The notes beneath the pieces were generated by a model. It saw nothing but the letters and a program-made list of their open reading frames with translations, did no database searches and had not been told where the DNA came from. A stretch of DNA of 48,989 nt from Microbacterium telephonicum (GTDB lineage: Bacteria > Actinomycetota > Actinomycetes > Actinomycetales > Microbacteriaceae), in the NCBI RefSeq assembly GCF_003651225.1, contig NZ_RCDB01000005.1, positions 1 to 48,989 on the forward strand, written 5' to 3'. A program made the translations under genes and the position numbers. Shown one piece after another: positions 30,343 through 38,570 of the stretch. Each line of letters opens with the position of its first letter. Position 1 is the stretch's first letter.

Positions 30343-31247
30343 CCCGCGTTCACGTCACCGACCTGGTCAAGGATTACACCGTGCGGACAGGCGCGAAACG
30401 ATCGCAGCTGCGCGCCGTCGACCACGTCAGCCTCGACCTCGTGCCCGGCCGTACCGTGGCGCTGGTCGGTGAGTCGGGGTCAGGCAAGTCGACGATCGCC
30501 AAGATCCTCACCCGGATGGAGAAACCCACCTCTGGCACTGTCGATGTTCGCCTCGACGACGACACGCCCGTAGAAGGCTCGCTGTACCGGCGTCAAGTTC
30601 AGATGGTGTTCCAAGATCCCTTCGCCTCCCTCAATCCTTTCCACACGATCGAGCATCACATCGCTCGGCCACTGCGTATCCACGGGCGCACGCGCACCGC
30701 TACCGAGACCCAACAACGCGTCTTGGAGATGCTCGAGCGAGTTAACCTCACCCCGGCTGAGGACATCGCCCCGCGGCGCCCCCACGAACTGTCCGGTGGA
30801 CAGCGTCAGCGGGTGGCGATCGCCCGAGCTCTCGCCCCTGGAGCGCAAGTGATCATTGCGGACGAGCCGGTTTCAATGCTTGACGTCTCGATCCGGCTGG
30901 GAGTGCTCAATCTCCTCGCCCGCCTCCAACGCGAGGAGCGCCTCGCCGTGCTCTACATCACGCATGATCTCGCCACCGCACGGCATTTCTCCGATGAGAT
31001 CGTGGTGCTCTACCGGGGGCGGGTGGTCGAACGCGGACCCTCCGACGCCGTGATTCTGGACGCCCGTCACGACTACACCAAATTGCTCAAGATGGCGGCG
31101 CCCGACCCCGAGCGTCCCGCCGGCGCCACGATCTTGGCGGGCGGGGATCGGAAGGCCATCGACAACTCCGTCTGCTACGACCATTTCGCCGGTGAATGGC
31201 AGGACGCAGGGGTTGCGACAGCTCGGCACGCCAAGTCCATCTCCTGA
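30339..31247 (+). CDS. ABC ATPase, DppF/OppF type
   Basis: 302 aa. Walker A G-E-S-G-S-G-K-S at ~44-51, signature L-S-G-G-Q-R-Q-R-V, Walker B V-I-I-A-D-E-P-V, H-loop I-T-H-D. The C-terminus has H-D-Y-T-K-L-L in place of the H-P-Y-T of the first ATPase, then an unusual H-F-A-G-E-W tail. It forms a heterodimer with the preceding ATPase. Confidence 0.9.
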   Translation: MTRVHVTDLVKDYTVRTGAKRSQLRAVDHVSLDLVPGRTVALVGESGSGKSTIAKILTRMEKPTSGTVDVRLDDDTPVEGSLYRRQVQMVFQDPFASLNPFHTIEHHIARPLRIHGRTRTATETQQRVLEMLERVNLTPAEDIAPRRPHELSGGQRQRVAIARALAPGAQVIIADEPVSMLDVSIRLGVLNLLARLQREERLAVLYITHDLATARHFSDEIVVLYRGRVVERGPSDAVILDARHDYTKLLKMAAPDPERPAGATILAGGDRKAIDNSVCYDHFAGEWQDAGVATARHAKSIS

Positions 31248-31273
31248 CCTACATCGACGCACTCGAGGATCTG

Positions 31274-33892
31274 ATGACACACGTACCCCCGACTTTCCAG
31301 TCCATGCCCCAAAGATGGACCCTGACCGCTGCGCGCCTCGCCGATGACGCTCCGGAGACCGTCGTCGCATCGCTGACGAACGGCATCGCCGCGGCCGTGC
31401 CGGGCGAGGCACACCTCGATCTGCACCGTGCCCGGCTTATTGAAGACCCCTTCGATGGGGATAACGAGTCTGTGCAGCAGTGGATTGGTGACACGGACTG
31501 GCGTTACTCCACCACCTTCACGTGGGAACCAAGCTCTTCCGTCCGCACTGATCTTGTTGCGTTTGGCTTGGACACCGTTTCGACGCTGGAGTTGAACGGC
31601 GTCGAGGTCGGGCGTACCCAAAACATGCACCGCTCATACCGGTGGGACGTGCGCGACACGTTGCGCGAAGGAGAAAACACGATCGTCGTGACATTCGCAG
31701 CGCCCGTCCCGGAGACGGATGCCCGCGCCGCGCGCGACGGAGCCTTGCCGCGAGTGAATCACCACGAGTTCAATCAACTCCGGAAGATGGCGGCATCCTT
31801 CGGCTGGGACTGGGGAATCGACGTCGCGGGCGCCGGGATATGGAAGCCGCTCGGTTTGGACTCTTGGTCGGGAGTGCGCATTGCCTCCGTTCGCCCGTTG
31901 GTCGAGGTAGCTCCCACCGAGACGGGCGAGTTTGACGGTATCCTGCGGGCACACGTTGAGATTGAACGTGACGGCTCACGTCCCGCTGACGATGTTCGCG
32001 TTCACGTGCGCGTCACCGGTCCAGGCGGGGAACCCGTAGATGCTACGGGGGTGATCCCGGCGGGCGCCGTCGAAGGCGTCGTGAGTGTGCTCGTCCCCCG
32101 CGTGCAGCGCTGGTGGCCCGTCGGATACGGGGACCAACCACTGTATGACGTTGAGGTCACCGCGAGCGGTGCTGACCAGGGCGCAAGCTGGAACGGACGA
32201 GTTGGATTCCGCACCGTCGAGCTCGACACCACGCCCGATGAAGGTGGCGCGCCGTTCCTGATCCGCATCAACGGTGAGATCGTGCTTGTCCGGGGAGCCA
32301 ACTGGATTCCGGACCACGCATTCCTCACGCAGATCGACCGGGATCGATATGCCCGCCGTGTCGACGACGCACGTGAGGCCAATATCAATCTGTTGCGTAT
32401 CTGGGGCGGCGGCATCTACGAATCCGACGACCTATACGATCTCGCAGATGAGCATGGCCTGCTCATCTGGCAGGACTTCCCCTTTGCATGCGCCGCCTAC
32501 AGCGAGAGCGATCCGATGCGCGCAGAGGTGGAGGCCGAGGCGAGGCAGAACGTTACCCGGCTCAGCCCGCATCCCTCGCTCGTCCTATGGAACGGCAACA
32601 ACGAGAACACCTGGGGTTCGGTGGACTGGGGCTGGGCCGGCGACTTGAACGGTCGCGGATGGGGAGACCTTTACTACCGCGAGCTCCTTCCGACCATTCT
32701 CGCCGAGCTGGACCCGACACGACCGTACTCGCCCGCAAGCCCATACTCATTCGGCGAGTACCGGCATCCCAACGACGAGCGCTACGGAACCATGCACATC
32801 TGGGACGTGTGGAACCGAGAGGACTACACGACCTATGCGCAGTACAAGCCGCGGTTCCTTTCGGAGTTCGGATTCCAAGGCCCGCCCGCGTGGTCGACGC
32901 TGACGAAGGTTGTGCATGACGAGCCGCTTGACCCCTTCGGTCGGCAGATGCTCGTGCATCAGAAGGCTCATCAGGGAAACGTCAAGCTTGAGCGGGGTTG
33001 GCGAGGACATCTACCGGACCCGGTCAACTTCGAGGACTGGCACTGGACAACCCAGCTCAACCAGGCCCACGCGGTGCGGTTCGGTATCGAGCACGCGCGA
33101 TCGCTGACACCACACAACACGGGAACGATTGTCTGGCAGCTGAACGACAACTGGCCGGTCGTCTCCTGGGCTGCCGTCGATCACGATGAGCACCGCAAAC
33201 CCCTTTGGTATGCGTTGCGGGCTGCATATGCTCCGCGGCTCGCGACGATCCAGCCGCGCGCATCTGCCCAGGCGCAGGCCGCAGCGTGGGAGGGGGTGGC
33301 CCCCGAAAACGACACCCTTGCCCTTGTAGTGGTCAATGACACATCCGAACGGTTGACCGGCACCTGGACTGTTACACGCGAAACGCTCGATGGGTCAGTG
33401 GTAGCCAAAACCACCCTCGCCGTCGATGCACCCGCACGTGGCGCGGCGACAGTGACCATCCCGTCCGAGATCTCGACCTTCGGAGATGCCGCAGGAGAGG
33501 TGCTGGTCGCGTCGGCGGACCGCCCCGACCTAGGAGTCGCGCCGGCATTTCGGCATGGGGCCGAGGTGGTCGATCAGCGCCTCGCCTCGAGCCCTCTGCA
33601 GGTCGAAGGAAGGACTACCGCGGAGGGGTACGAGCTAACGGTGACTGCACTCTCGCTCGCGCGGGACATTTTCTGCCACGTGGACAAGGTCGACCCGTCC
33701 GCGCGAGTCGATGAGGGCATGGTGACGCTGCGCACTGGGCAAAGCGTCACCTTCCGGATCACCACATCGGCGCTTGGCGACCCCCAGGCCTTCGCAGCTG
33801 CCCTGCGTTGCGCTAACGACCTTGTCCAGCCTGGCCTAACCATCCCTGCGATCCCGACCGGGACCGTTCGAAACAAAGTGGAGGTTCGATGA
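31274..33892 (+). CDS. GH2 beta-mannosidase
   Basis: 872 aa from ATG 31274, with GAGGA five bases upstream; the open frame reaching back to 31196 overlaps the ATPase gene. N-terminal jelly-roll (W-R-Y-S-T-T-F at ~77-83), Ig-like domain, then a TIM barrel with L-W-N-G-N-N-E-N at ~438-445 (acid/base E444) and F-L-S-E-F-G-F-Q at ~528-535 (nucleophile E531), then C-terminal beta domains. W-N-G-N-N-E is characteristic of beta-mannosidases within GH2. No signal peptide, so it works in the cytoplasm, releasing mannose from beta-1,4-manno-oligosaccharides. It overlaps the mannanase gene by ATGA. Confidence 0.9.
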   Translation: MTHVPPTFQSMPQRWTLTAARLADDAPETVVASLTNGIAAAVPGEAHLDLHRARLIEDPFDGDNESVQQWIGDTDWRYSTTFTWEPSSSVRTDLVAFGLDTVSTLELNGVEVGRTQNMHRSYRWDVRDTLREGENTIVVTFAAPVPETDARAARDGALPRVNHHEFNQLRKMAASFGWDWGIDVAGAGIWKPLGLDSWSGVRIASVRPLVEVAPTETGEFDGILRAHVEIERDGSRPADDVRVHVRVTGPGGEPVDATGVIPAGAVEGVVSVLVPRVQRWWPVGYGDQPLYDVEVTASGADQGASWNGRVGFRTVELDTTPDEGGAPFLIRINGEIVLVRGANWIPDHAFLTQIDRDRYARRVDDAREANINLLRIWGGGIYESDDLYDLADEHGLLIWQDFPFACAAYSESDPMRAEVEAEARQNVTRLSPHPSLVLWNGNNENTWGSVDWGWAGDLNGRGWGDLYYRELLPTILAELDPTRPYSPASPYSFGEYRHPNDERYGTMHIWDVWNREDYTTYAQYKPRFLSEFGFQGPPAWSTLTKVVHDEPLDPFGRQMLVHQKAHQGNVKLERGWRGHLPDPVNFEDWHWTTQLNQAHAVRFGIEHARSLTPHNTGTIVWQLNDNWPVVSWAAVDHDEHRKPLWYALRAAYAPRLATIQPRASAQAQAAAWEGVAPENDTLALVVVNDTSERLTGTWTVTRETLDGSVVAKTTLAVDAPARGAATVTIPSEISTFGDAAGEVLVASADRPDLGVAPAFRHGAEVVDQRLASSPLQVEGRTTAEGYELTVTALSLARDIFCHVDKVDPSARVDEGMVTLRTGQSVTFRITTSALGDPQAFAAALRCANDLVQPGLTIPAIPTGTVRNKVEVR

Positions 33893-36777
33893 AGAGCACC
33901 CTGAAGCACCGGATGACCGTCGCCATAGCGGCCGTCATCGCGGCAACGATATGCGTCCCGGCAACAGCCGGAGTCGCTACCGCTAACGAACAGGCGAATA
34001 CCGCGGCAGAGCCAGCGGCGGTGGACTTGGTCGATGCCGAGGCCACACCGGAAACAAGATCTCTGTTCGCATATCTGCGTGATCTGGGCGGCCAAGGTGT
34101 GCTGTTCGGCCACCAGGAGGATCTGTATTTTGGTTCCTCTTTCGGTCAACAAGACGGTTGGTCATCGGACGTTTTGGCCGCGACAGGAGATCACCCAGCA
34201 GTCATCGGGTTCGACACCCTGGAGACAGCTGGAATGGCGCTGGCCGAGCGTGAGGCCAAGGCCCTCGTCCTGGCGGAAAACATCCAGCAGGCGCACGCCG
34301 TTGGGGCCGTCAGCACCATGACCGTCCACCTGGAAAACCTGGCCACCGGCGGCGACTTCTACGACACGACGGGCGACCCTCTGCGTGCCGTGCTGCCCGG
34401 GGGCTCGCACCACGACGAGTTGCGAGCGTACCTGGACCGCTTCGCAGTCACTGCTCAGAACGCCGTGGACGAGGACGGCAACCCAATCCCCATCATCTTC
34501 CGCCCCTGGCATGAAAACGCCGGCTCCTGGTTCTGGTGGGGCGCAGCCTTCGGCACACCTGGTGAGTACGCCGAACTCTTCCGCTTCACGGTCGAGTACT
34601 TGAGGGACGTCAAAGGCGTCCACAATCTGCTGTACGCCTTCTCTCCCGGTGGTGGCTTTGGCGGAGACGCCGCGACCTACCTTCGCACCTACCCAGGCGA
34701 CGACTTCGTCGACGTTCTCGGGTATGACACGTATGACGACACCGGCGCGTCGCAAAGTTTCCTCGACTCGTTGGTCGCCGACCTGGCGATGCTCGGCGAC
34801 CTTGCTGCCGAACGAGGCAAGATCAGCGCATTTACGGAGTTCGGGATCTCAGGCGGTGTTCGCCCTGACGGCGACAACAAGAACATCAATTGGTATACCG
34901 ATGTGCTGAACGCCATCCGAGCAAACCCATCGGCCGCCAACACGGCATACATGCTGACCTGGGCCAACTACGGTGGCACGGCGGCGCCGTACACGCCCGT
35001 GGCCGGTGAGATGCTCCCCGACTTCCTTGACTACCACGCGAACCCCTCCACACTGTTCGCCGACGATCTGACGGGTATCTACGACCGCCGGACTACCGCA
35101 ACTGCGTCCGCTGTCACGCACCTGGCAAGTCCCGCCGACGCCGCTCGGGTTGTCTCAGGACCAGTGGAGCTTCGTGCATCCGTCACCGGCTTCAGCGCCG
35201 ACCGGGTAACTGTCACGGTGGATGACGCCGATGGAGAGATCGAACTCGCGGCCCCGGGCGATGGCGAGTTGTGGTGGACCGGCGTGTGGAACCCGGCCGC
35301 GGAAGAATTCAACAACTCGACACGACTGCTGACGGTGCACGTTTACTCCGGCGGATCCGAAGTGGACACGGTGCAGTCGAGCGTGGTGCTGGGCCCGGAG
35401 CCCACTCTCGCGCCGGGCGTCGTGGACGACTTCGAGACCTATTCCGACGAGGCTGCGCTGAGCCGTAACTGGGTTCCGCAGAACGTGAATACCCTGGCGC
35501 TCGTGCGGTCAGACAGCGGTGGTGTGGTCGGCGGCGGCGATTCCGCGATGCGGATGAGCTACTCATTCGCGAGCCAGTCCTACACCGGCATCGGCCGACG
35601 GCTGCAGGGCGACTGGTCCACCTTCGGTGACTTCACAGCATGGATCGACCCAGACGCTTCAGGCAACAAGCTCGTCCTCCAACTCGTGGCCGATGGTGTC
35701 GCCTTCGAGGCTTATCCCTCCCTGTCCGGCGAGGAACCGTACCAGGCGACTATTCCGTTCGCAGACTGGCGCCCCGCACCGTGGGACACCGCTAATGCGG
35801 AGCGCCGCCTCGACGCGGCAACCCTACGCAATGTCACCCAATTCAGCGTGTTCATCAACGCTGTCGACGGCGCGGCCACTGAAGGATCTGTCGTCCTCGA
35901 CGAGTTGCGCGCCGTACCCGGGCCGCCGCCGGCACCGGTATATCCCGACGTGCCACTGGAAGATCCGGATCACGAAGCCGTGAAGTGGCTTCACGATGAG
36001 GTCGTCGACCTCGCCGGATCCCAAGGGCGGTTCCAGCCGCATCGCAAGATCGACACGGACGATCTCGCGAAGGTGCTCGAGGCATATCGTGCAGGTGGGC
36101 AGGAATCGATCGGCTCAGTGCGAGGCAAAGTCTCGCGGCTCGAGTTTGCGGGGATCCTGTGGAACCTCGCGGGAGAGCCGACTCCAGCTGCCGACGGGTC
36201 CTTCAAAGACGTCAAAGCCTCACACCCGAATGCCGCAGCGGTGGCGTGGGTGACCGAATCCGGTGTGGTGGAGCCCGCGAAGGAAGAGCGATTCGGCGCT
36301 TCCCTTCTGGTCACTCGCGCGGAACTGGCTCGATGGCTGTTCCGGTTCGATCAGCTGCCCGGACTGGAACCACCAGTTGTCCTCTTCGATTTCGAGGACG
36401 GCGTGCAAGGCTGGCACACCAACGGTGCCGGCACGGTCAGCGCTGCTGAAGGCTCTCTCCTCATTGATCTGCCCAGTGCCGACTGGGTCGGCAGCTTCGG
36501 AGGCTGGAACCTTGCAGGGCGAACCACCCTGAGTATCGACATTCCGAACACGACGGGCACCGAGATTCGAACCGCACTTCAGCTGGGATCTAGCTGGAGT
36601 TGGTGCGAACCTGCGCCCGTCGCGAGGATCGACGGTCCTCGGACCGGTGATGATGCAGTGGTGATCGACCTGTCCACGCTGTCGGAGGAGTGCCAAAACC
36701 TGCTCGGCGACGTACGAGGCGTAAACCTGTATCTCGACGCTGGACAGCACCAGATTGAGGCCGTCACCGCACGTTGA
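33889..36777 (+). CDS. Secreted GH26 beta-mannanase with CBM and SLH modules
   Basis: 962 aa. A signal peptide (residues ~1-33) is followed by a GH26 barrel at ~45-400 with R-P-W-H-E-N (acid/base E209) and F-T-E-F-G-I (nucleophile E317). Next come an Ig-like module (~411-505), a mannan-binding-type beta-sandwich (~512-680), SLH-like repeats (~685-825; F-K-D-V then A-V-A-W-V-T-E-S-G-V-V and V-T-R-A-E-L-A-R-W-L-F) and a second beta-sandwich (~830-962). The order resembles Man26A of Cellulomonas fimi (GH26, CBM23, SLH, C-terminal module). It should cut beta-1,4-mannan outside the cell, held at the wall by SLH or binding modules. ATGA overlap with the mannosidase gene. Confidence 0.9.
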   Translation: MKSTLKHRMTVAIAAVIAATICVPATAGVATANEQANTAAEPAAVDLVDAEATPETRSLFAYLRDLGGQGVLFGHQEDLYFGSSFGQQDGWSSDVLAATGDHPAVIGFDTLETAGMALAEREAKALVLAENIQQAHAVGAVSTMTVHLENLATGGDFYDTTGDPLRAVLPGGSHHDELRAYLDRFAVTAQNAVDEDGNPIPIIFRPWHENAGSWFWWGAAFGTPGEYAELFRFTVEYLRDVKGVHNLLYAFSPGGGFGGDAATYLRTYPGDDFVDVLGYDTYDDTGASQSFLDSLVADLAMLGDLAAERGKISAFTEFGISGGVRPDGDNKNINWYTDVLNAIRANPSAANTAYMLTWANYGGTAAPYTPVAGEMLPDFLDYHANPSTLFADDLTGIYDRRTTATASAVTHLASPADAARVVSGPVELRASVTGFSADRVTVTVDDADGEIELAAPGDGELWWTGVWNPAAEEFNNSTRLLTVHVYSGGSEVDTVQSSVVLGPEPTLAPGVVDDFETYSDEAALSRNWVPQNVNTLALVRSDSGGVVGGGDSAMRMSYSFASQSYTGIGRRLQGDWSTFGDFTAWIDPDASGNKLVLQLVADGVAFEAYPSLSGEEPYQATIPFADWRPAPWDTANAERRLDAATLRNVTQFSVFINAVDGAATEGSVVLDELRAVPGPPPAPVYPDVPLEDPDHEAVKWLHDEVVDLAGSQGRFQPHRKIDTDDLAKVLEAYRAGGQESIGSVRGKVSRLEFAGILWNLAGEPTPAADGSFKDVKASHPNAAAVAWVTESGVVEPAKEERFGASLLVTRAELARWLFRFDQLPGLEPPVVLFDFEDGVQGWHTNGAGTVSAAEGSLLIDLPSADWVGSFGGWNLAGRTTLSIDIPNTTGTEIRTALQLGSSWSWCEPAPVARIDGPRTGDDAVVIDLSTLSEECQNLLGDVRGVNLYLDAGQHQIEAVTAR

Positions 36778-36791
36778 CAGCCACCAGCCGT

Positions 36792-36829
36792 GTGTGGCCC
36801 CGGGACGCGCAGACCTCCCGGGGCCACAC
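36792..36829 (+). terminator. Strong terminator of the mannan operon
   Basis: GTGTGGCCCCGGGA (36792-36805) pairs perfectly over 14 bp with TCCCGGGGCCACAC (36816-36829). It lies 14 bases after the mannanase stop, so the kinase gene downstream is a separate transcription unit. Confidence 0.85.
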
Positions 36830-37036
36830 TCCACCGCGCCCCGTCTTTGACTGAGCGTTCGCACCAACGCATCGCGCGCAGCCAGCGCCGACTACAAATC
36901 ATCGAGTGCGCAGCACTCCGAGAAAAGGAGATGACTCGGTGGCACCGCGATCGTCCTCCCCGCAAACGCATTACCGACACGTGACACCGGCCGGCGACGC
37001 ACTCCCGAAGGCGTTCGCGGTCCTGAAGGGTGTGAG

Positions 37037-37975
37037 ATGACCGCGACAAACGGCGTGCTGGCAATCGACGCTGGACAAACCGGGATCAAGGTTCGGTTCC
37101 CGAGCAGCACTGGCAGCCACGACGAGGTTTTCCCCGGTATTCGCACACATGAGCCGCTTCTGCCACAACTAGCAGCCGTCGCCCAGGCTGTGCTCGCCCG
37201 GACCGACGCCACTGTGTCCTCGGTTATGGCAGGGGTCTCCGGCCTTACCTCTCGTGAAGCCGATGCCGCGGCACTGCTCGCTGGCATCAACGATCCCCGA
37301 GTCAATGAGGTCCGGTTGGCGCACGACTCCACGACATCGTTCCTCGGGGCCTTAGGCATAGGCCGCGGGGCAGTCGTCGCGTCCGGTACGGGCGTGGTGA
37401 CCCTCGCGGTCGGACGAACCCGTGTCGCTCGCGTAGACGGGTGGGGCAACGTCATGGGCGATGCCGGCAGCGGCTACTGGATCGGCCGGGAGGCGCTGGA
37501 TGCGGTGATGCGCGCGTATGACGGTCGAGCACCCGCCACTGCCTTGCGAGCCGTCGTCGAGGATCGCTGGCCGGACCTCAGCGAGGCCTACATCAGCCTG
37601 CAATCCGCAGGGGATCGCGTTCAGATCGTCGCCTCCCTCGCGAAGCATGTGGCACGCTTAGCGTCCGAGGGCGACGGCGTGTCACAACTCATCACGGCGC
37701 GGGCAGGTCGCGAGCTCGCACATAGCGTCGAGACCGCGCTACGCCGGGTACAGGAGTACGGGGAAACGTTCGCGGTATGCGCAATCGGTGGCATCTTTCA
37801 ATCACCGCTTCTCCACAAGACATTCACCGACCATGTCGCGGCGAGCGAATTGGACGTCTCCTTCCGCGAGCCCCTCGGCCATGGGATCGATGGCGCAGCG
37901 GCACTTGCCGACCTGGCGTCGGAGCATCCCCTGACCGCCGACGTTTCCATCGCACGAGGGAGTTCCGTCAGATAG
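37037..37975 (+). CDS. BadF/BadG/BcrA-type sugar kinase
   Basis: 312 aa from ATG 37037, with AAGGGTG upstream. It has an ASKHA fold: phosphate-1 loop L-A-I-D-A-G-Q-T-G-I-K at ~8-18, phosphate-2 region V-V-A-S-G-T-G-V-V at ~112-120, W-G-N-V-M-G-D-A-G-S-G-Y-W-I-G at ~135-149, and adenosine motif A-I-G-G-I-F. The group includes N-acetylglucosamine kinases. Here a hexose freed from galactomannan (mannose or galactose) is a likely substrate, but that is inference from context. No LacI-type site is seen in 36830-37036, so it may be expressed independently. Confidence 0.75.
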   Translation: MTATNGVLAIDAGQTGIKVRFPSSTGSHDEVFPGIRTHEPLLPQLAAVAQAVLARTDATVSSVMAGVSGLTSREADAAALLAGINDPRVNEVRLAHDSTTSFLGALGIGRGAVVASGTGVVTLAVGRTRVARVDGWGNVMGDAGSGYWIGREALDAVMRAYDGRAPATALRAVVEDRWPDLSEAYISLQSAGDRVQIVASLAKHVARLASEGDGVSQLITARAGRELAHSVETALRRVQEYGETFAVCAIGGIFQSPLLHKTFTDHVAASELDVSFREPLGHGIDGAAALADLASEHPLTADVSIARGSSVR

Positions 37976-38159
37976 CTGACCTACTTCTATCTCTTGGCGG
38001 AGTGAGCGTCCCCGTTGCAATTGCCGATGAATCGAAGGTCTACGAAGACCGATGGCGGGCTGGAACCGGGCGATGAGGAGTTGCGAGGTCGCCGACGCAC
38101 AGTGGCCGGCATAGCGTTCGTGGTTACGATCTGGCTCGTCCAACCGCCGGTGAAGAGAA

Positions 38160-38570
38160 TCAACCGCTGGGGAGCCGCACATCTGGGAACCACATCGCGG
38201 GGGGGTCGGCGTACGGCAGTGGCTCGCCAGGTTCGCACGCGTCCTTCGACTTCGCGAAGGGGCCGTCGGGGCTAAGCAGCAGGTTCATGTGATGGTCTGC
38301 GTGGTCGCGCCACCATACGCTTGCGCCCGTCGCGGGGTCGAGTCGAAGGTGCTCCCAGGACCGCCACAGACCCTCAAGGCGGGCAACAGCTTCCGGGTAG
38401 CGCCACCAGTCCGCCGCCCACCGGTAGCGGGCGTTTCCCGGGCCGACAGGGCGCGTGTACATGTGGCGCAGGTACTCGCGAACGAACTCGTCGACGGAGC
38501 CGTAGACCAGCTCAGGGGTCGGCTCGTCGACGTCATCATCGTCGCGGAAGTCATCGAGCAGGTCACTCAT
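38160..38570 (-). CDS. DUF4913 domain protein
   Basis: 136 aa. After an acidic N-terminus (F-R-D-D-D-D-V-D-E), the domain reads F-V-R-E-Y-L-R-H-M-Y, R-W-A-A-D-W-W-R-Y-P-E-A, L-W-R-S-W-E and W-W-R-D-H-A-D-H-H-M-N, rich in Trp and typical of DUF4913. These proteins occur widely with actinobacterial conjugation genes. ATG 38570 overlaps the coupling-protein stop by eight bases. It is last in the minus-strand transfer operon. Function unknown; an accessory to the coupling protein is plausible. Confidence 0.8.
   Translation of the reverse strand: MSDLLDDFRDDDDVDEPTPELVYGSVDEFVREYLRHMYTRPVGPGNARYRWAADWWRYPEAVARLEGLWRSWEHLRLDPATGASVWWRDHADHHMNLLLSPDGPFAKSKDACEPGEPLPYADPPAMWFPDVRLPSG

Noticed and set aside
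36930..36983. A 17-codon frame after AAAGGAG upstream of the kinase
   Set aside because: The ribosome site abuts the ATG with no spacing, and the peptide M-T-R-W-H-R-D-R-P-P has no leader-peptide features such as a run of regulatory codons.
21514..38159. A transposon or integron carrying the mannan locus
   Set aside because: No transposase, integrase, inverted terminal repeats or shared direct repeat is visible at either edge. The mode of insertion remains open.
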